Made by a program: the position numbers and the translations under genes. Below are positions 1 through 8,481 of a DNA stretch of 11,364 nt, one piece after another. The DNA is from Candidatus Bipolaricaulis sp. (GTDB lineage Bacteria; Bipolaricaulota; Bipolaricaulia; Bipolaricaulales; Bipolaricaulaceae), in NCBI GenBank assembly GCA_020062805.1, contig JAGUVP010000193.1, positions 1-11,364 of the forward strand. The letters run 5' to 3'. How positions within the stretch are numbered: the first letter of the stretch is position 1; the number at the start of each line of letters is the position of its first letter. The notes beneath the pieces were generated by a model, which was given only the letters and a program-made list of their open reading frames with translations, searched no databases and was not told the origin of the DNA.

Positions 1-82
1 CTGCTACGGGAGCGCATCGTACTGCTGCAGAGCGTGGCGGCGGCACTTTGCGTTCTGGGCGCGCTGGTGATCGTGCGCGGCA
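1..82 (+). other. Possible out-of-frame 5' part of the anti-sigma-like gene
   Basis: This stretch is open in frame 1 from the window edge and reads like real protein for about 28 codons. It holds a leucine-rich helix (LLQSVAAALCVLGALVIV) and its third codon positions are mostly G or C. Such a helix is what precedes the membrane segment in zinc-finger (zf-HC2) anti-sigma factors. The recognisable domain downstream is in frame 2, so the coding signal seems to change frame at about 70-100. Alternatively, this is non-coding or belongs to an overlapping upstream gene. Frame 1 stays open to 495, but beyond about codon 35 it becomes Arg-rich shadow sequence. Confidence is low because so little of it is visible. 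Confidence 0.3.
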
Positions 83-505
83 ATGCCGGTGCGCCGGTCG
101 ATCCGAAACCGGGTCGCGGGCGTCCTCCCGTCCGTGCAGATCCGGCCAAGATGGGCGTTCGTCGCTGGCTTCGCTCTCCTCGCGCTCGGCATCGTCGTCG
201 GCCGGCTGTCCCTTCCCATCTCGCGAGGACTGCCCGCATCGGCGACGAACCTGTTCACCGTGGCTGCTCCAGGGGCGAGAGACGTTGCGGTGGTAGGGGA
301 CTTCTCGGCCTGGCAGCCGATCAGCCTGTTCGATCACGATGGAGACGGCGTGTGGTCGGTGACGGTGGCTCTCCCTCCCGGCCGCTACGAGTATGCGTTT
401 GTCGTGGACGGTCGCTGGGTGGGGCAGGATCCGGTCGCCGCGGAGTACGTGCGCACATTTGGCGAATACGTCTCTGTTCGCTACATTGGGGGTGAGGGGT
501 TGTGA
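83..505 (+). CDS. Membrane-anchored protein with AMPK/CBM48-like glycogen-recognition domain (anti-sigma-like)
   Basis: The 140-residue product has a basic N-terminal stretch (about 1-23), one membrane segment (about 24-45) and a C-terminal early-set beta-sandwich (about 56-136). The last part is typical of the AMPK/isoamylase N-terminal (CBM48) family: VVGDFSAWQP, then DGDGVWSVTVALPPGRYEY, then VVDGRW and DP. Orientation should be N-in with the sugar-binding-type domain outside. Small proteins combining a zf-HC2 anti-sigma head, one membrane helix and this domain are known beside ECF sigma factors. Here the zinc-finger head is missing from the frame. The ATG at 83 has no Shine-Dalgarno sequence, and GTG 89 is equally possible, so the true 5' end may be upstream in frame 1. 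The stop overlaps the next start by 4 nt (GTGA), implying coupled translation. The domain call is firm. The anti-sigma role is inference, and ligand binding cannot be judged from sequence. Confidence 0.65.
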   Translation: MPVRRSIRNRVAGVLPSVQIRPRWAFVAGFALLALGIVVGRLSLPISRGLPASATNLFTVAAPGARDVAVVGDFSAWQPISLFDHDGDGVWSVTVALPPGRYEYAFVVDGRWVGQDPVAAEYVRTFGEYVSVRYIGGEGL

Positions 506-1173
506 GGATCCGTGTCCTGATCCTCCTCGTGTTCGCGGTGGGGGCGATGGCCCAGGTAACTCTTTCCCCCCCACCTGCGGCTGGGGAAGTGCTGGACTTT
601 CTCCAGACGATGCTGATCTGTCCCGACCTGAGGGCGAAGTTTGCTCCAGTGTTGGCGACAGGTCTCAGCGCGGGACGCGTGTCGTCACAGTACGCCCTAC
701 CCTTTCTCCAACAGCTCTCTGTCCAGCCCTCTGCGCAGGCGGAAGAGGCGCTGGCTGTCATCCACCGGGCGCTTGAGCGGGGATTCATCGTGGATCCACT
801 CATGAACGATGTGCTGAAGGGCCTTCAGATGAGGCAGCCTTGGGAGAGGGTCAAAGCGAACCTCGGGATCCGCTACAACTCTCTTGTGGCAGCTCAGCAT
901 GTGCTTCTCCAGTACGGCATCATCGGGATCGGTCCCCAGGCGCCGGGAGGTCCACTTCTCCCTCAGGACCGGCTCGTTCTCGAGATGGCGTGGGCCGTGG
1001 GGGACTACTACTTCGTTCAACCCCAGGAAACATTGGAAGCGTACGTGCGTTCGCGCTTACTCAAGCTGCGCGGCTCGGTGCTCGACACGAGCGTCGTCGA
1101 TCCGCTGCTTGCCGTGTTGACGCAAGATCTCGTTCAGCAGATCTACCAGGCGATGTGGACTGTAGTCAACTAA
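502..1173 (+). CDS. Exported protein of unknown function
   Basis: I do not recognise a named family. The product is 223 residues from a GTG start that overlaps the preceding stop by 4 nt. A purine-rich GGTGAGGGG lies just upstream. The N-terminus is a clean signal peptide (MRIRVLILLVFAVGAMAQ, probable cleavage near residue 17-18), so the protein should be exported. The rest is predicted mainly helical, with short units of the form 'ALERGF-DPLMNDVLKGL--R-PWERVKANL', resembling repeated helix pairs seen in some uncharacterised envelope proteins. There are two cysteines at most and no catalytic motif. It sits between the membrane-anchored CBM48-like protein and the large PKD protein, separated from the latter by 14 nt. 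That suggests joint expression and a periplasmic or surface role. Coding status is well supported by signal peptide, coupling and codon use; function is unknown. Confidence 0.75.
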   Translation: MRIRVLILLVFAVGAMAQVTLSPPPAAGEVLDFLQTMLICPDLRAKFAPVLATGLSAGRVSSQYALPFLQQLSVQPSAQAEEALAVIHRALERGFIVDPLMNDVLKGLQMRQPWERVKANLGIRYNSLVAAQHVLLQYGIIGIGPQAPGGPLLPQDRLVLEMAWAVGDYYFVQPQETLEAYVRSRLLKLRGSVLDTSVVDPLLAVLTQDLVQQIYQAMWTVVN

Positions 1174-1178
1174 GGAGG
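1172..1178 (+). promoter_or_regulatory. Strong Shine-Dalgarno sequence of the PKD-protein gene
   Basis: AAGGAGG overlaps the stop codon of the upstream gene and lies 9 nt before the ATG at 1188. It sets that ATG as the most likely start rather than the long upstream open frame, which reaches back to about 840 through the body of the preceding gene. The second and third in-frame ATGs (1197, 1206) would be 18 and 27 nt away. Confidence 0.75.
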
Positions 1179-1187
1179 TCGAGAAAC

Positions 1188-1208
1188 ATGAGGAACATGA
1201 GGAACATG
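1188..1208 (+). repeat. 9-nt tandem repeat containing the start codon
   Basis: ATGAGGAAC occurs twice in direct succession (1188-1196, 1197-1205), followed by ATGTGG, giving three in-frame ATG codons nine bases apart (1188, 1197, 1206). The repeat unit itself carries an AGGA element in front of the following ATG. Slippage by one unit would add or remove MRN without breaking the frame, changing the n-region of the signal peptide and the spacing to the Shine-Dalgarno sequence. Confidence 0.8.
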
Positions 1209-3317
1209 TGGATCGTTGCACTGGTGCTGGCCCTTGGCGTTACCACCGTCGGTCAGGTGGAACCGCTGGGGATTGTTGTCGAGCCCCCGGCGGGCAGCCT
1301 GGCGGTCACCATTTCCACCGACAAGCCGGCGTACGCCGTTGGCGAGGCGGTGCGCATCACGTTCACCACCAACCGAGCGGCGTACATCTACATCTGGGAC
1401 ATCATGCCGGACGGGAACGTTCAGCAGATCTTCCCGAACCAATATGATCCGCAGAACTACTTCCAGGCGGGGACTCATTCCATCCCCACTCCGGGGAAGA
1501 GCTATCGCTTGACGGTCGCCCCGCCGCTGGGAACCGAGTGGCTCCAGATCATGGCCAGCACTCAGCCGGTGGCCGCCTTTGGCGCGTTCTCCCCGGGCGA
1601 TCCATTCCCCTTGCTCGGATCGGACCCCGAGGGCTGGCAGGTGCAGATCCTCGGTCTCGTCCCCGAGCCGACGCAGCGCGCGTTTGACTTCACCAGCTTC
1701 GACATCGTGGCCACGCCGCCTTCGGGGTTCGGGACCCTTGTGGTGCGCACGTCGCCCGACACGGCGAAGCTCTATGTCGATGGAGTCTTCCGTGGCTACA
1801 CGCCCCGTTCTCTGAACCTCCTTCCGGGGTTCCACGACGTGCTCATCCGCAAGACCGGTTACCAGGACTACACGGCGCGGGTGTTTCTCGTGGCTGGAGG
1901 AACGCGAACCCTGGAGGTCGTGCTTGCTCCGACGTCGCCCGTGAACCAGCCTCCGGTGGCCCAGTTCACGTTCTCCCCTGCCAGCCCGGCTCCGGGCGTT
2001 GTCGTGTCGTTCAACGCCGCTTCCTCCTACGATCCGGATGGGGCGATCGTGAGCTACCAATGGGACTTCAACAACAACGGTGTGTTCGAACGCACCGGCG
2101 TGAGTACCACATGGACGTTCCCCGCTGCGGGTACGTACAACGTGCGCCTCGTGGTCGTTGATGGCTTGGGCGCCACTGGGCAGACGATCCGGCAGGTGAC
2201 GGTGGTGTCCGTGAACCAACCGCCCGTGGCCCAGTTCACGTACACGCCGTCTGCCCCGCGACCCGGAGATTGGGTCAGGTTTGATGCGGTTGGTTCGTAC
2301 GATCCGGATGGATCAATCGCGAGCTACCAGTGGGATTTCCAGAACGATGGGATGTTCGATGCCACTGGACAGGTCGTGTTTCACCAGTACGTCGCCGCCG
2401 GTACCTACACGGTGCGGCTGCTGGTGACGGACAACCAGGGCGCTACGGGCCAGACGACGCAAACGGTGGTCGTGACCTCTGTGGTCGTGAACCAGCCGCC
2501 GGTGGCCCAGTTTACGTACACGCCGGTCGCCCCGACGCCGGGGACGACGGTGACGTTCAACGGCACAATGTCCTACGATCCGGATGGAAGCATCGTTTCC
2601 TACGCTTGGGATCTGAACGGGAATGGGATCGTGGACCGCTCCGGACCGGTGGTCACCTGGTCCTACTCCGTGGCGGGGGTGTACAACGCGACGCTCTACG
2701 TGACGGACAACCAGGGGGCTACGGGCCAGACGACCCAACTGATCGTCGTCGCTGTGGCCGGACCTCCCGGCATGCCGTCGATGGTCGTTCCCGGGATCTA
2801 CGTGTGGGGCACGGACACCTGGCGGATCACGGTCAACGGTGCTTCGACCTGGACCACGCCCCGGGCGTACCGGATCGAGCTCCGCACGACCGGCGAGTTC
2901 ATCAACGTGTCCACGGACGCCAGCCTGGCCCCGCTGGGGTTGGTCCCAGAGCCGGTGGGCGAGGGGTGGCGCCTCGTGTTCGAGGGGACGGTGGCCACGG
3001 GCCAGGTCACGCACTCGTTCCAGGTGCGCGACAACCGACCCAATGCGGACAAGGATAGCTTGCAGACCTGTGTCTACATGGATCTGCAGCTGGACATTGA
3101 CGGCGACGGTCGGCTTGACCGTTCGTTGGGGTTCGTAAGGCTGCGGCAGTTCATGGTGAACCCGCCGGTGAACCCATTTGTGGTGGGCAATCCCGAGCGG
3201 TTCTACGGCCCACTCGTTCCGGCGGTGAACTTCCGTCTCGGGTTCTCCTTCTTCTTCGCGGAGTACTCGAAGTTCGTGATCTTCCAGACCACGATCGAGG
3301 CGCTCGAAGGAATCTAG
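1188..3317 (+). CDS. Exported multidomain DUF4384-PEGA-PKD(x3) protein
   Basis: The 709-residue product starts MRNMRNMW, followed by a hydrophobic signal segment (about 9-22). Visible domains in order: a DUF4384-type beta domain at about 36-130 (STDKPAYAVGEAVRITF, then YIYIWDIMPDGNVQQIFPN); a PEGA domain at about 181-249 (VDGVFRGYTPRSLNLLPG, then IRKTGYQDY); and three PKD domains at about 252-341, 342-433 and 434-523. Each PKD has NQPPVAQFT, YDPDG, a W-D pair and a G-Y-V-L-V-D core. The last 185 residues form a module I do not recognise, with a calcium-loop-like DIDGDGRLD at about 636-644. PKD and PEGA domains are binding or spacer folds of surface proteins, so this is probably an adhesive or scaffold protein of the cell envelope; no enzyme motif is visible. 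It ends the block, with a terminator 22 nt after the stop. Domain calls are confident; the role is inference. Confidence 0.9.
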   Translation: MRNMRNMWIVALVLALGVTTVGQVEPLGIVVEPPAGSLAVTISTDKPAYAVGEAVRITFTTNRAAYIYIWDIMPDGNVQQIFPNQYDPQNYFQAGTHSIPTPGKSYRLTVAPPLGTEWLQIMASTQPVAAFGAFSPGDPFPLLGSDPEGWQVQILGLVPEPTQRAFDFTSFDIVATPPSGFGTLVVRTSPDTAKLYVDGVFRGYTPRSLNLLPGFHDVLIRKTGYQDYTARVFLVAGGTRTLEVVLAPTSPVNQPPVAQFTFSPASPAPGVVVSFNAASSYDPDGAIVSYQWDFNNNGVFERTGVSTTWTFPAAGTYNVRLVVVDGLGATGQTIRQVTVVSVNQPPVAQFTYTPSAPRPGDWVRFDAVGSYDPDGSIASYQWDFQNDGMFDATGQVVFHQYVAAGTYTVRLLVTDNQGATGQTTQTVVVTSVVVNQPPVAQFTYTPVAPTPGTTVTFNGTMSYDPDGSIVSYAWDLNGNGIVDRSGPVVTWSYSVAGVYNATLYVTDNQGATGQTTQLIVVAVAGPPGMPSMVVPGIYVWGTDTWRITVNGASTWTTPRAYRIELRTTGEFINVSTDASLAPLGLVPEPVGEGWRLVFEGTVATGQVTHSFQVRDNRPNADKDSLQTCVYMDLQLDIDGDGRLDRSLGFVRLRQFMVNPPVNPFVVGNPERFYGPLVPAVNFRLGFSFFFAEYSKFVIFQTTIEALEGI
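1942..2755 (+). repeat. Three tandem PKD-domain coding repeats
   Basis: Three in-frame repeats encode the PKD domains. The 14-nt block TACGATCCGGATGG is conserved exactly at 2028, 2298 and 2574, giving periods of 270 and 276 nt. Repeats 2 and 3 are closest: 2424-2462 and 2700-2738 match at 37 of 39 positions by eye. This is intragenic domain duplication, not a mobile element. Confidence 0.85.
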
Positions 3318-3338
3318 GTCGCACCGATTGCTGAGATG

Positions 3339-3367
3339 AAAGGCCCGGCCTTCGCGGCCGGGCCTTT
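3339..3367 (+). terminator. Intrinsic terminator after the PKD-protein gene
   Basis: A perfect 12-bp inverted repeat (AAAGGCCCGGCC at 3339-3350 and GGCCGGGCCTTT at 3356-3367) encloses a five-base TTCGC loop. It starts 22 nt after the stop codon. The run TTTCTCTT follows the stem. The T tract is short, but the GC-rich stem is very stable and the A/T ends would allow it to act in both directions. It separates the envelope-protein block from the transporter promoter. Confidence 0.85.
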
Positions 3368-3383
3368 CTCTTGAGTGGCGGCC

Positions 3384-3411
3384 TTCACAGCCGGGCTTAC
3401 CCTGCTATAAT
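3384..3411 (+). promoter_or_regulatory. Sigma-70 promoter of the ABC transporter operon
   Basis: TTCACA (3384-3389, five of six consensus bases) is followed by a 16-nt spacer and a perfect TATAAT (3406-3411). A TGC in front of the latter gives an extended -10. The likely start of transcription is the A at about 3418. This is the only near-consensus promoter seen in the window and stands out in GC-rich DNA. It lies 17 nt after the terminator stem and drives the substrate-binding protein gene and presumably both permeases. Confidence 0.8.
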
Positions 3412-3417
3412 CCTATT

Positions 3418-3556
3418 AGGACGCCGGAGGCGGGCGCCCGTTCTCTTCGTGGGTATCGCACCGGGTCATTTCGTCGGGGGGGGGGGGTGATCGAGCAGAG
3501 GAAGGGGCAGGGCAGGAAAGGACCAATTCACCAGATACCCTAAAGGGAGGTTCCTG
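3418..3556 (+). promoter_or_regulatory. 139-nt 5' leader with G12 tract
   Basis: The leader runs from the predicted transcription start to the ATG of the substrate-binding protein gene. It contains a 10-bp palindrome (CGGGCGCCCG, 3431-3440), an uninterrupted run of 12 G (3476-3487), further G runs at 3504-3507 and 3510-3512, and the Shine-Dalgarno sequence AAAGGGAGG (3542-3550) six bases before the start. A very short open frame from GTG 3449 would read through the G run as four glycine codons to TGA 3488-3490. It lacks a ribosome site, so I do not call it a gene. No known riboswitch fold was recognised. Confidence 0.5.
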
Positions 3557-5083
3557 ATGGCACGAAAGGTATTGTTGTTGGCGTGTGTGTTCCTCGTCGG
3601 GCTGGCGGCATGGGCTGCCCCGAAGCCGGGCGGGGAGATGGTGATCGGTTTCGGAACGGATCCTGAGTCGCTCGACCCGAACAAGATCACGTCGGCTCCG
3701 GCGGGGATGGTGCTGACGCACGTTGCCGAGACCCTCCTTCTCATGACGGAAGACCTGAAGGTAGCACCGCTTTTGGTGGAGAACTGGACCGTTTCCGAGG
3801 ACGGCCTCACCGTTCTGCTGTACATCCGGAAGGGCGTGTTCTTCCACGATGGGGCTCCGCTGAACGCGGACGCGGTGAAGGTCAACCTGGAGCGGTTCCG
3901 CACGGCGACCTACGCGTTCCTTCTGTTCCCTCGGGTGAACACGATCGATGTGGTGGATGAGTACACGGTGCGCTTCAACCTCGACAAGCCGTTCGCGCCC
4001 CTCATTGCGCACCTCACCCATAACTTCGTGGCCATCGTTAGCCCGAAGCAGATCGCCGAACTTCCAGCGGGGAAGGACATTCTGGAGCCCGTGGGGACCG
4101 GTCCGTTCAAGTTCGATGCGTGGGTGCGCGGCGACTACGTGCGCCTTGTGCGCAACGGCAACTACTGGGGCGACAAGGCGTACCTCGATTCCGTGGTATT
4201 CAAGGTCATCCCGTCGGATGCCACGCGGCTCGTACTCCTCGAGACCGGCCAACTCCACGCGATGATGCGCGTTCCGCCGCTTGATGCCTCGCGCGTTGCT
4301 GCTACCGCAGGTCTTGAGCTCCTGAACATTCCCAGCGTGCGGACGATCTACATCGCGTTCAACTACCAGAAGGCGCCGTTCACCGACGTGCGGATCCGTC
4401 AGGCGATCAACTACGCGGTGGACAAGGAAGCGATCGTGAAGGAGGTCCTCGGTGGAGTCGGAGGTGTCTCGGACGCAGCCATCATGCCCCTGGTGTTCGG
4501 GCACGCCGGACAGGAGCCGTACACGTACGATCCGGAGAAGGCGCGTGATCTCCTCAAGGCCGCGGGGTTCCCGAATGGGTTCAAGTGCACCCTGTACCAC
4601 CCGACAGGCCGGTACATGATGGACGCCGCGGTCGCCGAGGCCGTGCAGGCCTACTTGGCTGAGGTTGGAATCGACGCGAAGCTGGTAACCATGGAATGGG
4701 CGGCCTACCTTGCCTACCTCCGCAAGCCGCAGCCGGAGGCGACATTCGACATGTTCATGCTTGGCTGGGGCTGCGTGACTCTGGATGCGGACTACGGGCT
4801 GTTCGCTCTGTTCCACACGTCCGAGTGGGCGCCGGTGGGGTCGAACCGCAGCTTCTACTCTGATCCCACGGTGGACACCCTTCTCGACCTTGCGCGTGTG
4901 GTCTCGGATCCAGTCGGCCGACGAGCAACCTATGCTTCGTTGCTGACTTACCTGTGGAAGGATGCGCCCTGGCTTTACCTCCACTACGAGGGCCAGCTCA
5001 ACGCCCAGCGGACGGTAGCCAAGGATCTCATCCACCACCCGCGAGAGTACATCCTCGCCCACAAGGCGTGGCTCGATCAGTAG
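3557..5083 (+). CDS. ABC transporter substrate-binding protein, family 5 (DppA/OppA type)
   Basis: The 508-residue product is the extracytoplasmic receptor of a peptide/nickel-type importer. Residues 1-20 form a signal peptide (cleavage after AWA likely). The single Cys at position 10 is too early for a lipobox, so the mature protein is probably free in the periplasm. Family 5 landmarks follow in order: TDPESLDPNK near the N-terminus; the signature FHDGAPLNADAVKVNLERF at about 96-114; VGTGPFKFDAWVRGDYV; NYQKAPFTDVRIRQAINYAV; YDPEKARDLLKAAGFPNGF; and a C-terminal part with SFYSDPTVDTLLD. Length matches the family. The start has a good Shine-Dalgarno sequence. Two permease genes follow in the same direction, fitting an operon. 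The ligand (oligopeptide, dipeptide, glutathione, sugar or other) cannot be told, since this family binds diverse solutes. Confidence 0.93.
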   Translation: MARKVLLLACVFLVGLAAWAAPKPGGEMVIGFGTDPESLDPNKITSAPAGMVLTHVAETLLLMTEDLKVAPLLVENWTVSEDGLTVLLYIRKGVFFHDGAPLNADAVKVNLERFRTATYAFLLFPRVNTIDVVDEYTVRFNLDKPFAPLIAHLTHNFVAIVSPKQIAELPAGKDILEPVGTGPFKFDAWVRGDYVRLVRNGNYWGDKAYLDSVVFKVIPSDATRLVLLETGQLHAMMRVPPLDASRVAATAGLELLNIPSVRTIYIAFNYQKAPFTDVRIRQAINYAVDKEAIVKEVLGGVGGVSDAAIMPLVFGHAGQEPYTYDPEKARDLLKAAGFPNGFKCTLYHPTGRYMMDAAVAEAVQAYLAEVGIDAKLVTMEWAAYLAYLRKPQPEATFDMFMLGWGCVTLDADYGLFALFHTSEWAPVGSNRSFYSDPTVDTLLDLARVVSDPVGRRATYASLLTYLWKDAPWLYLHYEGQLNAQRTVAKDLIHHPREYILAHKAWLDQ

Positions 5084-5094
5084 GATGAACGGCT

Positions 5095-5125
5095 AGGGAG
5101 GGCTTGCTCGCAGCAGGCCCTCCCT
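5095..5125 (+). terminator. Intercistronic hairpin between receptor and permease genes
   Basis: AGGGAGGGC (5095-5103) pairs perfectly with GCCCTCCCT (5117-5125). The stem extends inward by TTGC/GCAG with one G-U pair to about 13 bp around a five-base loop. No T run follows, so it is more likely an attenuating or mRNA-stabilising element than a full terminator. Such hairpins between receptor and permease genes commonly let the receptor be made in excess. Alternatively it is a weak or rho-assisted terminator. Confidence 0.65.
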
Positions 5126-5138
5126 GCTCTCTCCTCTC

Positions 5139-6059
5139 GTGATCCAGTACGCGGTGCGGCGGTTGTTGCTGGCGGTTCCGACCCTGTTCGGGGTCACTCT
5201 GCTCGTGTTCAGCATGGTGCGGATGCTCCCGGGCGATCCCGCGCAGGCGATGGCGGGAGTGCACGCCACCCAGGAGTACATTGAGCAGGTGCGACGGACA
5301 TTGGGCCTTGACCAACCTCTGCACGTGCAGTACGGACGATTCATGATCGGGCTGTTCCGAGGGGATCTCGGCACATCGATTCGCACGGGACTTCCGGTGA
5401 GCCGGGAGGTGTGGTCGCGGATGGTGCCGACCCTCGAGCTGACCCTGGTCAGCCTGTTCCTGGCGACGTTCTTCGGGGTTGCGGTGGGGGTGATTTCGTC
5501 CACCAAGCCGTACTCGGTCTTCGACTACACGAGCATGTTCGGGGCGTTGGTAGGGCTGTCTGCTCCTGTGTTCTGGCTGGGGCTGATGCTGATGCTCCTC
5601 TTCTCGGTGCGGTTGGGGTGGCTCCCTGCCGCAGGACGGAGCGGGCCGATCAACCTCATCCTTCCGTCCGTGACCCTGGCCGCGTCCTCGGTGGCCCTGG
5701 TGGCCCGGTTCACCCGCTCGACGATGCTCGAAGTGATGCGCCAAGACTACGTGAACACCGCCCGGGCCAAGGGGCTGCGCCAACGGGCCGTCGTTCTCCG
5801 TCACGCGTTGCGCAACGCGCTCATCCCGATCGTGACCATCATCGGGCTCCGGTTCGGCGCACTGCTTTCGGGTGCCGTGCTTACCGAGACTGTGTTTGCG
5901 TGGCCGGGCGTGGGGCGGCTGATGGTCGATTCGATCAGCGCCCGGGACTACCCTGTCGTTCAGGGGGCCGTTCTGTTGCTGGCATTAGCGTTCGTGGTCA
6001 TCAACCTTGTGGTCGACCTCTTGTACGGCGTGGTCAACCCCCGGATCCAATACGACTAG
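5139..6059 (+). CDS. dppB: ABC transporter permease, DppB/OppB family
   Basis: The 306-residue inner-membrane subunit begins MIQYAVRRLLLAVPTLFGVT, the usual start of this family (TM1 about 9-27). A periplasmic loop with MLPGDPA follows, then five further membrane segments. The cytoplasmic EAA loop at about 204-230 (YVNTARAKGL, then LRHALRNALIP) docks onto the ATPase, followed by FAWPGVG. It pairs with the DppC-type permease that starts 3 nt downstream. The GTG start is chosen by homology of the N-terminus. There is no Shine-Dalgarno sequence: the 13 bases before it are almost all pyrimidine and follow a strong hairpin. The symbol marks family only; the transported solute is unknown. Confidence 0.92.
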   Translation: MIQYAVRRLLLAVPTLFGVTLLVFSMVRMLPGDPAQAMAGVHATQEYIEQVRRTLGLDQPLHVQYGRFMIGLFRGDLGTSIRTGLPVSREVWSRMVPTLELTLVSLFLATFFGVAVGVISSTKPYSVFDYTSMFGALVGLSAPVFWLGLMLMLLFSVRLGWLPAAGRSGPINLILPSVTLAASSVALVARFTRSTMLEVMRQDYVNTARAKGLRQRAVVLRHALRNALIPIVTIIGLRFGALLSGAVLTETVFAWPGVGRLMVDSISARDYPVVQGAVLLLALAFVVINLVVDLLYGVVNPRIQYD

Positions 6060-6062
6060 GCG

Positions 6063-8480
<2,418 letters not shown>

Positions 8481-8481
8481 C

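Noticed and set aside
840..1187. N-terminal extension of the PKD protein back to an ATG at 840
   Set aside because: It would overlap the upstream gene for over 300 nt in another frame, and it reads as Arg/Ser-rich shadow. The signal peptide and strong Shine-Dalgarno place the start at 1188.
1170..2219. Minus-strand open frame of 349 codons opposite the PKD-protein gene
   Set aside because: Its composition is biased (His/Arg/Gly), it mirrors the PKD and PEGA coding sequence, and it lacks any domain.
1942..2755. Tandem repeats considered as a CRISPR-like or mobile repeat array
   Set aside because: The repeats are ~270-276 nt, in frame and encode PKD domains. No short direct repeats with unique spacers are present.
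3557..3620. Lipoprotein signal (Cys at residue 10) in the substrate-binding protein
   Set aside because: Only nine residues precede the Cys, too short for a lipoprotein signal peptide. A normal signal peptidase I site follows near residue 20.
3416..5062. Long open frame on the minus strand (548 codons) opposite the substrate-binding protein gene
   Set aside because: The translation is Arg/His/Pro-rich with no recognisable domain, and it is exactly antisense to a well-supported family 5 receptor gene. It is a by-product of GC-rich codon use.
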